Of a stretch of DNA of 64,000 nucleotides, positions 10,501-28,663 are shown in pieces (position 1 is the first letter of the stretch; each line of letters opens with the position of its first letter). Source of the stretch: Amycolatopsis sp. NBC_01488 (lineage in GTDB: Bacteria; Actinomycetota; Actinomycetes; Mycobacteriales; Pseudonocardiaceae); the NCBI RefSeq assembly GCF_036227105.1, contig NZ_CP109434.1:5241001-5305000 (forward strand), written 5' to 3'. The position numbers were made by a program, and so were the translations under genes. The notes under the pieces are model-generated. The model saw nothing but the letters and a program-made list of their open reading frames with translations. It was not told the DNA's origin and did not search any database.

Positions 10501-13427
10501 GCGCCGGTGCCGGCGCGACCGGCCTGCTGTTCGCCGGCCAGGGATCGCAGCGCGCCGGGATGGGGGCCGAGCTGTACGCGCGGTTCCCCGTGTTCGCGGA
10601 CGCGTTCGACGCGGTGTGCGCGGCGCTGGACGCTTCGCTCGATCGGCCGTTGCGGGACGTCGTCTTCGGCGACGCTCGGGCGCTGGACCAGACGGGGTAC
10701 ACCCAGCCCGCGCTGTTCGCGGTCGAGGTCGCGCTGTTCCGGCTGCTGGAGTCGTGGGGTGTGCGGCCGGACTTCCTGGCCGGGCACTCGATCGGCGAGT
10801 TGGCGGCGGCGCACGTCGCCGGGGTGTTCTCGCTGGAGGACGCGTGCCGCTTGGTGGCGGCGCGGGCGGGCCTCATGCAGGCACTGCCCGCCGGGGGCGC
10901 GATGCTCGCTGTGCAGGCCGCCGAGCAGGACGTTCTCGAGATCGCCGCGGGCCGAGCCGATCTGGCCGCCGTCAACGGGCCCCTGGCCACGGTGCTTTCC
11001 GGCGAGGCCGGCGTGCTGGCGGAGATCGCCGCCGAGCTGGCCGCGCGCGGGGTGAAGTCTAGGGATTTGCGGGTCTCGCATGCGTTTCACTCGGCACATA
11101 TGGACGCGATGCTCGAGGAGTTCGCCGAGGTGGCGCGCGGGATCGGCTATGCCGAGCCGCGCATCCCGGTCGTGTCCACGGTGACCGGGCGGGCCGACTT
11201 GACCGACCCGGAGTACTGGGTGCGCCAGGTGCGCGAGCCGGTGCGCTTCGCCGACGCCGTGTCGACGCTGCGTGAGGCGGGCGTCGCGCGGCTGGTGGAG
11301 CTGGGCCCGGACGGAACGCTGAGCGCGCTGGCCGAGGGCTGCGTCCCGACGCTGCGCAAGGACCGGCCGGAGGTCGCCACGGTTCTGCTGGCGGTGGCGT
11401 CTTTGCACGTCAGCGGGCCCGCCGTGGACTGGACGCCGCTTTCGCCGGGGACTCGGCACGTCGCGCTGCCCACGTACCCGTTCGAGCGTCGGGTGTTCTG
11501 GCCCGAGGTGCCGGTCCCGAGCGGTTCTCCGGCCGACGCTTGGCGCTACCGGACGTCGTGGCGGCCGGTGGCCGACCGGCCGGGGACGCGGTTGTCCGGC
11601 CGGTGGCTCGTGGTGGTCCCCGCCGGGTTTGAGGACGATCCGCTGGTCAAGGCCGTGGTTCCGGCGCTCGCGGAGGCGGGAGCCGAGCCGGTGCCGGTGA
11701 CGCTCGGAACGCCCGACCGTGACGCTGTCGCCGCTGAGCTGCTGGGCTTCGGTCCCGCCGACGGCGTGCTCTCGCTGCTCGGGCTGGCCGTCCACGCCAC
11801 GCCGGGCCGGCCGTCCGTGCCCCTCGGCCTCGCGCTGAGCACCACCCTCCTCCAAGCGCTCGGGGATGCCGACCTCACCGCGCCGCTGTGGTCCGTGACC
11901 GCGGGAGCCGTCGGCGTCGACGGCGAAACTCCCGCGCAGCCCCTCGCCGCCGGGGTCTGGGGACTCGGCCGAACCGCCGCGCTGGAGCATCCCGGCCGCT
12001 GGGGCGGGCTCGCCGACCTGCCCGTCGAGCCCGGCGAACCCGAGCTGACCCGGCTGATGACCGCCCTCAGCGGCAGCGAAGGCGAGGACCAGCTCGCGAT
12101 CCGCCCGGCCGGCACCTTCGTGCGACGGCTCGTGCGGGCCCCGATCGCAGCACCCACCGAGCCCTGGACCCCGACCGGCACGGTGCTCGTCACCGGCGGC
12201 ACCGGCGCGCTCGGCGCCGAGGTCGCACGGTGGCTGGCGCGGACCGGCGCGCCGCACGTCGTGCTGGCCGGGCGGCGTGGGGCCGCCGCGCCCGGGGCCG
12301 CCGAACTCGAAGCCGAGCTCAGCGCGCTCGGCGCCAAGGTGACCATCGCCGCCTGCGACCTCGCCGACCGCGCCGCCGCCGCCGAGCTGCTCGAGTCGCT
12401 GCCCGACCTCGACGCCGTCGTCCACGCCGCCGGTGTTCTCGACGACGGCGTCCTGGACTCCCTGACACCGCACCGGCTCGCCACCGTGTTGAGGTCCAAA
12501 GTGGACTCCGCGGTCATCCTGGACGAGCTGACGCGCCACCGCGACCTGTCCGCGTTCGTGCTGTTCTCCTCCCTGGCCGCCACGCTCGGCGCGGCCGGGC
12601 AGGGCAACTACGTCGCGGCCAACGCCGTGCTGGACGCCCTCGCCGAGCACCGGGCCGGCCTCGGCCTGCCGGCCACCTCGATCGCCTGGGGCCCGTGGGC
12701 CGGCGCGGGCATGGCCGCCGGGAACAGCGGCCGCGCCGAGCGCGGCGGGATCCGCCCGATGGCCCCCGAGTTGGCGACCGCGGCCCTGCACCGGGCGCTC
12801 AGCGGCGGCGAGCCCGTGGTCACCGTGGCCGACGTCGACTGGGAGCGGTTCACCGTCCGCACCGCACGGCTGCTCGACGACCTGCCCGAAGCGCGCCGAG
12901 CAGCGGCAGAACCCGAGCAGGACTTCCGGGCGAAACTCGACGCGCTGACCGGGTCCGAACGGGATCGCGCGCTCCTCGACCTGGTGCGTGCCGAAGTGGC
13001 CACCGTCCTCGGCTACCCGAGTCCGTCCACAGTGGACCCTGAACTGGCGTTCAAGGAGCTGGGCCTCGACTCGCTCACCGCGGTCGAGCTGCGCAACGGC
13101 CTCGCCGCCGTCACCGGCCTGTCCCTGCCCGCGACGCTCGGGTTCGACTACGCCACCCCGGCGGCGCTGGCCCGGCACCTCGGCCGCGAACTCGGCCCGG
13201 CCGACCCGGCCGCGGCGGCCGAGGCCGAGCTGGACCGGATCGAGGCGGCCTTCGCCGGGCTGACCGCCGAGCAACTGGCCGGCACCCGGATCACCACCCG
13301 GCTGCAGGCGCTGCTGGGCCGGCTGGCCGAAACCGCGGAGCCGGCCGGGAGCGCGCGGCAGAAGCTCGAGACGGCCAGCGAAACCGAGATCTTCGACTTC
13401 ATCGACAACGAGCTGGGACTCGCGTGA
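4527..13427 (+). CDS. Type I polyketide synthase, two modules: KS-AT-KR-ACP, KS-AT-KR-ACP
   Basis: 2966 residues from the GTG that overlaps the previous stop; this start keeps the N-terminal coiled-coil docking segment (SDNEKKLLDYLKKVTTDLR). Module 1: KS (4637-5900, catalytic Cys in DTACSSS, EAHGTGT, NIGHTQ), AT (6190-7150), KR (7340-8590), ACP (8680-8890, GFDSLTAVE). Module 2: KS (8940-10190, DTACSAS), AT (10520-11500), KR (11540-12850), ACP (12960-13190, GLDSLTAVE). Both ATs have GHSIGE and HAFHS (malonyl type). Both KRs keep GGTGALG, the B-type LDD motif and the catalytic Tyr, so each module should leave a hydroxyl. A 46-bp palindrome is inserted in frame in the second KS-AT linker. The tail (EIFDFIDNELGLA) is a docking region for the next protein. 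Confidence 0.97.
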   Translation: MTSDNEKKLLDYLKKVTTDLRAANQRLREVEDRDTEPVAVIGMGCRFPGGVRSPEQLWQLLADGGDGMAGFPADRGWPAALYSGDAEQAGTSYVREGGFVYDAAEFDPGFFGMSPREALATDPQQRLLLETAWETIERAGIDPLSLRGSRAGVFVGGTSTGYGSGLTALPDGVEGHLLTGNSTAVISGRVAYQLGLKGPAVTVDTACSSSLVALHWAAQALRRGECSLALVGGVTVMSTPGMFLEFSRQRGLAPDGRCKPFAAAADGTGWSEGVGLVLVEKLSDALANGHPVLAVVRGSAVNSDGASNGLTAPNGPAQQQAIRAALASGGLTPSDVDVVEAHGTGTTLGDPIEAHALLATYGQDRDRPLWLGSVKSNIGHTQAAAGVAGVIKMVLAMRHGLLPRTVHVDEPSPHIDWSAGRVELLTENVSWPAGATPRRAGVSSFGISGTNAHVVLESYDLVPDPATTFGAPVPLALSARSREALREQAVRLRDHLSAGPPLADTAWSLVTGRSAFEHRAVVLAADASEAVTALDALAADEPAASLVDGVAGKAGKTAFLFSGQGSQRIGMGAGLRREFPVFAAAFDEVCQGFDGLLPGPLAEAISGASLDDTGYTQPALFAVEVALFRLLESWGVQPDFLAGHSIGELAAAHVAGILTLADACTLVAARARLMQALPAGGAMVAVQATEAEVTPLLGERVDLAAVNAADSVVLSGDEDAVLAAAAELASRGRKTKRLSVSHAFHSVLMEPMLAEFRQAVAGLTFSVPKIPVVTGGPADLTDPEYWVRHVREPVRFADRMTTLAARGVARFVEVGPGGTLAGMASVPVVPVLRAGRDERESVLSALAELYVRGGPPAWTGLLDGARRVDLPTYAFQRSRFWLTSPESEAPAGDAGADRFWSAVERQDLDALTATLDVPSEAPLSDVLPALASWRRRNHDESTVDGWRHRITWRPLTGTTAARLPGRWLVLAREGADDVIAGLEDRGADVLRVPADADLATLLTDEPAGILSLLAVDQTLALVQALGALGWSAPLWCATRGAVSTGRSDRLAHPEQAQVWGLGRSAAVEHPRRWGGLVDLPEHLDDRGLDRLCGVLADGAEDEVAIRAAGVFARRLGRAPLSADCPEWTVAGTVLITGGTGALGGHLARWAVDRGASRVVLASRRGPDAPGAAELTARGFDVVACDFADRDAVTALVDSLPDLSAVVHAAGVLDDGVLDGLTPEKLDRVLRAKATSARVLHEVTADRDLSAFVLFSSLAGTVGSAGQGNYAAANAYLDALAAHRRARGLAATSIAWGPWADAGMAADDAVRDRLRRGGLTPLTPGLALAALDRALGAGDVTVAVADIDWAVYGPALTAVRPSRLLAELPEAAAEAPSAQLSEEDTLTLVRRQVAAVLGYADIAAVAPDRSFNDLGFDSLTAVELRNRLGAATGTDLPATLIYDYPTAADLATHLAAGVPDAEPVVARPAVSTEDPVVVVAMGCRFPGGVRTPEDLWDLLLSGGDAVSGFPADRHWDVAGLTAAGVVAGGGAFVDGVTEFDPAFFGISPREALAMDPQQRLVLETAWEALERAGVDPARTADVGVFLGTNGQDYPAVLAASGEDFGGFVGTGNAASVVSGRVSYVLGLGGPAVTVDTACSASLVALHLAAQSVRSGECAMALAGGVTVMATPGAFVEFSRQGGLAADGRCKAFADEADGTGWGEGAGVVLVERLSDARRLGHPVLAVLRGSAMNQDGASNGLTAPNGPSQQRVILAALANAGLSPSDVDAVEAHGTGTALGDPIEAQALLATYGRARSQPLWLGSLKSNIGHTQAAAGIAGVIKMVLALGHGVLPKTLHADRPSRHVDWDSGAVALLTSTTPWPPAERPRRAGVSSFGFSGTNAHVILEQPPATDVVSEKQCANPVSHSRPAAADCVVWPLSGRSAEVLRQQARRLAEFVEGSDVPLADVGRSLAARAVFEHRAVVTGAGREDLLAGLAAVASGSKGRGVVSGRAGAGATGLLFAGQGSQRAGMGAELYARFPVFADAFDAVCAALDASLDRPLRDVVFGDARALDQTGYTQPALFAVEVALFRLLESWGVRPDFLAGHSIGELAAAHVAGVFSLEDACRLVAARAGLMQALPAGGAMLAVQAAEQDVLEIAAGRADLAAVNGPLATVLSGEAGVLAEIAAELAARGVKSRDLRVSHAFHSAHMDAMLEEFAEVARGIGYAEPRIPVVSTVTGRADLTDPEYWVRQVREPVRFADAVSTLREAGVARLVELGPDGTLSALAEGCVPTLRKDRPEVATVLLAVASLHVSGPAVDWTPLSPGTRHVALPTYPFERRVFWPEVPVPSGSPADAWRYRTSWRPVADRPGTRLSGRWLVVVPAGFEDDPLVKAVVPALAEAGAEPVPVTLGTPDRDAVAAELLGFGPADGVLSLLGLAVHATPGRPSVPLGLALSTTLLQALGDADLTAPLWSVTAGAVGVDGETPAQPLAAGVWGLGRTAALEHPGRWGGLADLPVEPGEPELTRLMTALSGSEGEDQLAIRPAGTFVRRLVRAPIAAPTEPWTPTGTVLVTGGTGALGAEVARWLARTGAPHVVLAGRRGAAAPGAAELEAELSALGAKVTIAACDLADRAAAAELLESLPDLDAVVHAAGVLDDGVLDSLTPHRLATVLRSKVDSAVILDELTRHRDLSAFVLFSSLAATLGAAGQGNYVAANAVLDALAEHRAGLGLPATSIAWGPWAGAGMAAGNSGRAERGGIRPMAPELATAALHRALSGGEPVVTVADVDWERFTVRTARLLDDLPEARRAAAEPEQDFRAKLDALTGSERDRALLDLVRAEVATVLGYPSPSTVDPELAFKELGLDSLTAVELRNGLAAVTGLSLPATLGFDYATPAALARHLGRELGPADPAAAAEAELDRIEAAFAGLTAEQLAGTRITTRLQALLGRLAETAEPAGSARQKLETASETEIFDFIDNELGLA
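10206..10251. repeat. 46-bp palindromic element, copy 1, inserted in frame in a PKS KS-AT linker
   Basis: Near-perfect inverted repeat with arms starting GTCGTGAGTGAGAAACAG and ending CTGTTTCTCACTCACGAC. It is the same 46-bp length as the copies at 25951 and 35758. It lies inside the second module of the two-module PKS, just after the conserved end of the KS (SGTNAHVILE), and is read in frame as VVSEKQCANPVSHSR. Sequence on both sides also matches copy 3: GCCACGG upstream and AGCCGCGGCAGACTGC downstream. This suggests the mobile unit is roughly 70-75 bp. Confidence 0.9.
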
Positions 13428-13458
13428 CGCGCGGGGGCGCCGGCGGGCGGGGTGCGAC

Positions 13459-23936
<10,478 letters not shown>

Positions 23937-23940
<4 letters not shown>

Positions 23941-24695
23941 CTGAGAACCCGGAGCTGTGGCTCCGCCGCTACCACGAGGCGGACGCGGGCGCCGTCCGGC
24001 TGTTCTGCCTGCCCCACGCGGGCGGCTCGGCCAGCTTCTACTTCCCGATGTCGGCCGGGCTCGGCCGGTCGGTCGAGGTACTGGCCGTGCAGTACCCCGG
24101 CCGCCAGGACCGGCGGCTCGAGCCCGGCATCGACAACCTGCCGGAACTGGCGGACCGGCTGGCCGAGGTGCTGGCGGAGCGGACCCGCGAGCCGTTCGCG
24201 TTGTTCGGCCACAGCATGGGCGCGACGCTCGGGTTCGAGGTCGTCGCCCGGCTGGAGCGGTCCGGCGTGACCCCGCTGCACCTGTTCGCCTCCGGCCGCC
24301 GGGCGCCTTCGTGCCGCCGCGACGAGTCCGTGCACAAGCTCGACGACGACGGGGTGATCGCCGAGGTGCGCAAGCTCGGCGGCACCAACGCGGCCGTGCT
24401 GGGCGACGAAGAGATCCTCCGGATGGCTCTGCCCGCGATCCGCAACGACTACCGGGCCGCCGAGACCTACGTCCAGCGGCCGGGACCGAAGCTGGCCACG
24501 CCGATCACCGTGCTGACCGGCGACGCCGACCCGAAGACCACCCTGGCCGAGGCACGCGCCTGGCAGGACCACACCGACGGCGGGTTCGAGCTGAAGGTGT
24601 TCAACGGCGGGCACTTCTTCCTCGCCGACCACCAGCCCGAGGTGCTGCGGCTGATCTCCACGCGGCTCGCCGGCCAGTTCTCCGGCCACCACTGA
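23937..24695 (+). CDS. Type II thioesterase
   Basis: 252 residues, an alpha/beta hydrolase of the stand-alone thioesterase family that removes aberrant or stalled acyl groups from PKS carrier proteins. Visible features: N-terminal LFCLPHAGGSASFY, nucleophile motif GHSMG (Ser near residue 93), a late Asp in LTGDADPKTT and the catalytic His in FNGGHFFL near 225. The ATG overlaps the PKS stop (ATGA), so it is translationally coupled to the terminal PKS and belongs to the same operon. It is distinct from the TE domain fused to that PKS, which releases the final product. Confidence 0.95.
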
Positions 24696-24706
24696 AAGGC
24701 CCTGCC

Positions 24707-25957
24707 GTGCGCGTGTTGTTCGTGACGCTGGACGAGAAGTCCCACCTCTACTGCATGGTCCCGACGGCCTGGGCGCTCGTCGCGGCCGGGCACGAGGTGC
24801 GGGTGGCGGCCTCGCCCGGGTTCACCGACGTCGTCACCGGCACCGGCCTGACCGCAGTGCCGGTCGGCGTGGACAACACGATGCACGAGGGCATGAAGCA
24901 GAACCGCGACGCCCAGGAAGCCGACATCGCGAACTGGAACGACACGGATCCGGCGTCGCACACCTGGGAGGCGCTGCACCAGCGCTACACCTTCACCGTG
25001 TGGGCCGGGTTCGCGATCTACAACGACGAGATGGTCGGGGACCTGGTGGCCCACGCGCGGGAATGGCAGCCCGACCTGGTGGTCTGGGACGCGCTGACCT
25101 ACGCGGGGGCGATCGCGGCGAAGGCGTGCGGCGCCGCGCACGTGCGGCAGCTGTGCTGGGCCGACGTCTGGTGCGCCATGCGCGTCACCTTCCTGAAGGT
25201 GATGGCCGAGCAGCCGGCCGAAGAGCAGGAAGACCCGCTGTACGACTGGCTCGAGCTGACCGGACGCCCGTTCGGCGTGGACTTCGACGAGGAGCTGGTC
25301 ACCGGCCAGGCGACGATCGACCCGCTGCCGGAGTCGCTCGGCGCGCACTCCGGCGTCCGGCGGCTGCCGGTGCGGCACGTGCCCTACAACGGCCGGGCGG
25401 TCGTGTGGGACTGGCTGCGCGAACCGCCGTCACGGCCCCGCGTCTGCCTGACGCTGGGATCGTCCAACACGGACGCGTTCGGCGGCGACTACGTCTCCAT
25501 TCCGGAGATACTGGCCGCCTTGTCCACTCTGGACATCGAGGTGGTCGCGGCGCTGGTGCCCGAGCAGCGGAAGGCACTGGACGAGGTCCCGGCCAACGTC
25601 CGCGTCGTCGAGTCGGTCGCGCTGCACACGGTGCTGCCGAGCTGCGCGGCGATCGTCCACCACGGCGGCTTCGGCAGCTACGGCGCGGCGCTGGTGGCCG
25701 GGGTCCCGCAGCTGACGGTGACCACGCCGATCGCCGACCACCTCCTGCGTCCCCAGCGCCTCGTCGACGAGGGCGCGGGACTGTTGTTCACCCACGACGG
25801 CTTCACCGCCGACGACCTGCGGTCCGCGGTGGCCCGGCTGGTCGGGGAACCGGAGTTCGCGGCCAACGCGCGTCGCCTGCGCGACCTCGCGCTGGCCCAG
25901 CCGACCCCGCACGAGCTGGTCGCGGACCTGGAGAAGCTGGTCGCCGAGCGGTCGTGA
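24707..25957 (+). CDS. Macrolide glycosyltransferase, DesVII/EryCIII/TylM2-like
   Basis: 416 residues from a GTG 11 bp after the thioesterase stop, preceded by AAAGG. GT-B fold, family 1. The N-terminus (MRVLFVTLDEKSHLYCMVPTAW) and segments such as WQPDLVVWDALTYAGAIAA and PYNGRAVVWDWL resemble the aminodeoxysugar transferases DesVII and EryCIII. The nucleotide-sugar motif IVHHGGFGSYGAALVAGVPQ is intact. In well-studied systems these enzymes need a P450-like partner (DesVIII, EryCII) encoded next to them; no such gene is adjacent here. The neighbouring DesI-like aminotransferase and rmlAB suggest its donor is a dTDP-4-amino sugar. The stop codon lies inside a 46-bp palindrome. Confidence 0.88.
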   Translation: MRVLFVTLDEKSHLYCMVPTAWALVAAGHEVRVAASPGFTDVVTGTGLTAVPVGVDNTMHEGMKQNRDAQEADIANWNDTDPASHTWEALHQRYTFTVWAGFAIYNDEMVGDLVAHAREWQPDLVVWDALTYAGAIAAKACGAAHVRQLCWADVWCAMRVTFLKVMAEQPAEEQEDPLYDWLELTGRPFGVDFDEELVTGQATIDPLPESLGAHSGVRRLPVRHVPYNGRAVVWDWLREPPSRPRVCLTLGSSNTDAFGGDYVSIPEILAALSTLDIEVVAALVPEQRKALDEVPANVRVVESVALHTVLPSCAAIVHHGGFGSYGAALVAGVPQLTVTTPIADHLLRPQRLVDEGAGLLFTHDGFTADDLRSAVARLVGEPEFAANARRLRDLALAQPTPHELVADLEKLVAERS

Positions 25958-25996
25958 GTGAGAAACAGCGTTAGAACACTGTTTCTCACTCACGAC
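25951..25996. repeat. 46-bp palindromic element, copy 2; probable bidirectional terminator
   Basis: Same palindrome as at 10206 and 35758: arms begin GTCGTGAGTGAGAAACAG, with one mismatch and a 2-nt AG centre. It sits between the convergent glycosyltransferase (whose TGA lies inside the left arm) and the aminotransferase (stop at 26001). A 22-bp stem between two converging genes would form a strong hairpin on either transcript. Confidence 0.85.
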
Positions 25997-26000
25997 GTCC

Positions 26001-27185
26001 TCAGCCCAGGCGGCGGCGGATCTCGGGTGCGTGCTCGATCGCGAAGGCCACGAGCGCCGACACCTCGCGGACCTGCTCGCTCGTGACGGACGGGCCCGTC
26101 GGCAGCGTCAGCACCCGCCGGGAGAACGCGTCGGTGGCGGGCAGCGACACCGGCCGCTCGGTGCGGTAGGGCTCGCACTCGTGCACGCACGGCGAGAAGT
26201 AGCGCTGCGCCAGCACGTTGTCCGCCCGCAGCAGGTCGAGGATCGTGTCGCGGGACAGGCCGCACTCCTGCTCGTCGACCTTGACGACGTTGTACTGGTA
26301 GCTGTTGCGGTTCTCTTCGTCGTAGCGGTGCATCTCCAGGCCGGGCAGCCCGTCGAGCTCGGCGGCGTACTGCTCGTAGTGGGCCCGGTTGGCGGCGATG
26401 GTCGCGGGCAGCGCGTCGAGCGAGGTCAGCCCCATGGCCGCCGACGCCTCGCTCATCTTGGCGTTGGTGCCGGCGAACTCGGTGACGTGCTCCTCGCCCC
26501 AGCCGAAGTTGTGGGTGTAGCGGGCGCGCTGCGCGAACTCGTCGTCGTTGGTGACGATCGCGCCGCCCTCGAACGTCGTGACGACCTTGGCCGCGTGGAA
26601 GCTGAACATCTCGGCCTTGCCGAAGCCGCCGAGCGGCTGGGCGCCGTAGGTGCAGCCGATGCCGTGCGCGGCGTCGAAGAAGAGGGTCAGGCCGTGCGCC
26701 TCGGCGATCTTCTCCAGCTCCTGGACGGCGGCCGGCTGGCCCCACAGGTGCACGCCGACCAGCCCGGTGGTGCGCTCGGTGATCAGCCGCTCGACCTGCT
26801 CGGGGTCGATGCAGCCGGTGGCCGGGTCGAGGTCGCAGAAGACCGGCGTCAGGCCGAGGTAGCGCATCGCGTGCGCGGTCGCGACGTAGGTCATGGACGG
26901 CATGATGACCTCGCCGCCGAGCCCGGCCGCCCGGGCCATCACCTCGAGCGCGATCGTCCCGTTGCAGGTGGCGACGCAGTGCTTCGCGCCGGTGTGGTCG
27001 GCGATCCGCGCCTCGAACTCCTTGACCAGCGGGCCGCCGCTGGTGAGGCGTCCGCTGTCGAGGGCCACTTCGAGCCGCTCGTAGAACTTCGCCCGGTCCC
27101 CGGTGCTCGGCTTTCCCACCACGAGGGTCTTCTCGAAGGCCATCGGGCCGCCGAACCGGGCCAGGTCGTCAACGCTCGTCTTCAT
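26001..27185 (-). CDS. dTDP-4-keto-6-deoxyglucose 4-aminotransferase, DesI-like (DegT/DnrJ/EryC1 family)
   Basis: 394 residues from the ATG at 27185, which has a good upstream GGAAGGACC; a longer in-frame extension upstream adds nothing conserved. PLP enzyme of the DegT family. Visible features: substrate loop VATCNGTIALEV, the FFDAAHGIG block and the Schiff-base Lys in FSFHAAK (near residue 200). The N-terminal half (FGGPMAFEKTLVVGKP, ALDSGRLTSGGPLVKEFE, EVIMPSMTYVAT) is very close to what I recall of DesI from the desosamine pathway. Acting after RmlA and RmlB it would make dTDP-4-amino-4,6-dideoxy-D-glucose. No DesII, DesV or DesVI counterparts are seen, so the sugar may be used at this stage. 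Position or stereochemistry could differ. Confidence 0.88.
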   Translation of the reverse strand: MKTSVDDLARFGGPMAFEKTLVVGKPSTGDRAKFYERLEVALDSGRLTSGGPLVKEFEARIADHTGAKHCVATCNGTIALEVMARAAGLGGEVIMPSMTYVATAHAMRYLGLTPVFCDLDPATGCIDPEQVERLITERTTGLVGVHLWGQPAAVQELEKIAEAHGLTLFFDAAHGIGCTYGAQPLGGFGKAEMFSFHAAKVVTTFEGGAIVTNDDEFAQRARYTHNFGWGEEHVTEFAGTNAKMSEASAAMGLTSLDALPATIAANRAHYEQYAAELDGLPGLEMHRYDEENRNSYQYNVVKVDEQECGLSRDTILDLLRADNVLAQRYFSPCVHECEPYRTERPVSLPATDAFSRRVLTLPTGPSVTSEQVREVSALVAFAIEHAPEIRRRLG

Positions 27186-27330
27186 GAAGGTCCTTCCCCA
27201 GGGGTCGCGGACTGCCCTTCCCGCGATGACGTGCATTTCGGTGCTTTACAACAGGTGTTGAGATCCCCCTCGTGCGGTCGTCTGCAGGATAAGGACGCCG
27301 CGAGCGAGTGACGGATCTTGCCGGGAAACT

Positions 27331-27346
27331 CTGTGGAACCCCCTAG
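27331..27346 (+). promoter_or_regulatory. Putative PAS-LuxR (PimM-type) operator 1
   Basis: CTGTGGAACCCCCTAG. Its reverse complement, CTAGGGGGTTCCACAG, matches 13 of 16 positions of the PimM consensus as I recall it (CTVGGGAWWTCCCBAG). It lies in the 263-bp divergent region between the aminotransferase and the next glycosyltransferase. A short palindrome, TGGAAACGTTCCA, follows at about 27358-27370. Related boxes lie at 33827 and 37098. Confidence 0.5.
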
Positions 27347-27448
27347 TCGTCCCGACGTGGAAACGTTCCAACCGGTTTTGGGGGGAAACCGCCAGAAGTT
27401 GCGTGGTAGCCGGTGTACCCGCGGTCGTGGCGGCCCGACGATGCGGTG

Positions 27449-28663
27449 GTGAGCAGGCACATCGCGGTCTTCAGCTTCCCCGCGTACGCGCACGTCGCGC
27501 CGGTCCTCCCGATCGTCGCCGAGCTGGTGCGCCGCGGCCACCGGGTCACCTTCGCCGTGGTCGACGAGTTCGCCGCGAAGGTGGCGGCGACCGGCGCCGA
27601 AGTACTGCCGTACACCTCGACCTTCCCGTGGGCGACCGGACTGGGCGACACCGCCTCGGAGGGGTACGCGTTGCGGGCCATGCTGGCGTTCATGGGCGAA
27701 GGTCTTGCGCCGCTGGACGTCGCCATGCGGCGGTTCGCCGACGATCCGCCGGACCTGGTCGTGCACGACCTGGCGGCGTCCGAGACGGCGCGGCTGATCG
27801 CGCGGAAGTGGTCGGTGCCCACGGTGCAGTCGTGCCCGGAGTTCGCCTCCAACGAGCACTTCCGCCTGAACGAGGCGCAGGCCGAGTCGGACTCCGCCGA
27901 GCCGCCGGACCTCACCGACCCCGAGCTGGCCGCGTTCGTGGCGCACGCCCACCGGCTGCTGGCCGCGCACGGTCTGTCCGATGTGGACACCAGCGCCGGC
28001 GATCCCGGCTACCACCTCGTCTACCTGCCGAAGGCGTTCCAGATCCGCGGCGAGACCTTCGGCGACCGCTTCGCGTTCGTCGGGCCGTGCTTCGACCGGA
28101 CGGTGCCGCCGGGGGAGTGGACGCCGCCCGCGGACGGGCTGCCGGTCGTGCTGATTTCGCTGGGCACTTCGCGCAGCCGCGAGCAGGTGGGCTTCTTCCG
28201 CAAGTGCGTGCGCGCGTTCACCGGGCAGCCGTGGCACGTCGTGCTGACGCTCGGGCGGTGGGTCGACCCGGCCGAGCTGGGACCGCTGCCGGAGAACATC
28301 GAGGCGCACCCGTTCGTCGCGCACGCGGCGCTGCTGCCGCACACCCGGGTGTTCGTCACCCACGGCGGGCTCGGCAGCACCATGGAAGCCCTGCACTACG
28401 GGGTGCCGATGGTGATGACGCCGTCCCAGAGCGACCAGGTGGTGACCGCGGCCCGGGTCGCCGACCTCGGGCTGGGCCACGTCGTCTCGCGGACCGAGGT
28501 CACCGAGGAAGAGCTGCTCGACGCCGTCACGCGGACCGCGTCCGATCCGGTGGTGACCCAGCGGGTGCGGTGGATGAGCGAGCAGGTCGCGCTGGCCGGC
28601 GGGGAGACCCGCGCGGCCGACGCCGTCGAGTCGTGGCTGCGAGCGAAAGTGGAGGCGAAGTGA
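27449..28663 (+). CDS. Macrolide-type glycosyltransferase (OleD/MGT-like)
   Basis: 404 residues from the GTG giving VSRHIAVFSFPAYAHVAPVLP, the usual start of macrolide glycosyltransferases. GTGs at 27446 and 27413 are in-frame alternatives, and none has a strong ribosome site. GT-B fold. Visible features: acceptor-side His in AYAHVAP, VLISLGTS at the start of the second domain, and the donor motif VTHGGLGSTMEALHYGVP ending near SDQ. This family adds glucose or deoxysugars to macrolides, either as a biosynthetic step or for intracellular inactivation and self-protection. The stop overlaps the start of the KAS III-like gene (GTGA), so the two are co-translated and may modify the same sugar. Confidence 0.88.
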   Translation: MSRHIAVFSFPAYAHVAPVLPIVAELVRRGHRVTFAVVDEFAAKVAATGAEVLPYTSTFPWATGLGDTASEGYALRAMLAFMGEGLAPLDVAMRRFADDPPDLVVHDLAASETARLIARKWSVPTVQSCPEFASNEHFRLNEAQAESDSAEPPDLTDPELAAFVAHAHRLLAAHGLSDVDTSAGDPGYHLVYLPKAFQIRGETFGDRFAFVGPCFDRTVPPGEWTPPADGLPVVLISLGTSRSREQVGFFRKCVRAFTGQPWHVVLTLGRWVDPAELGPLPENIEAHPFVAHAALLPHTRVFVTHGGLGSTMEALHYGVPMVMTPSQSDQVVTAARVADLGLGHVVSRTEVTEEELLDAVTRTASDPVVTQRVRWMSEQVALAGGETRAADAVESWLRAKVEAK

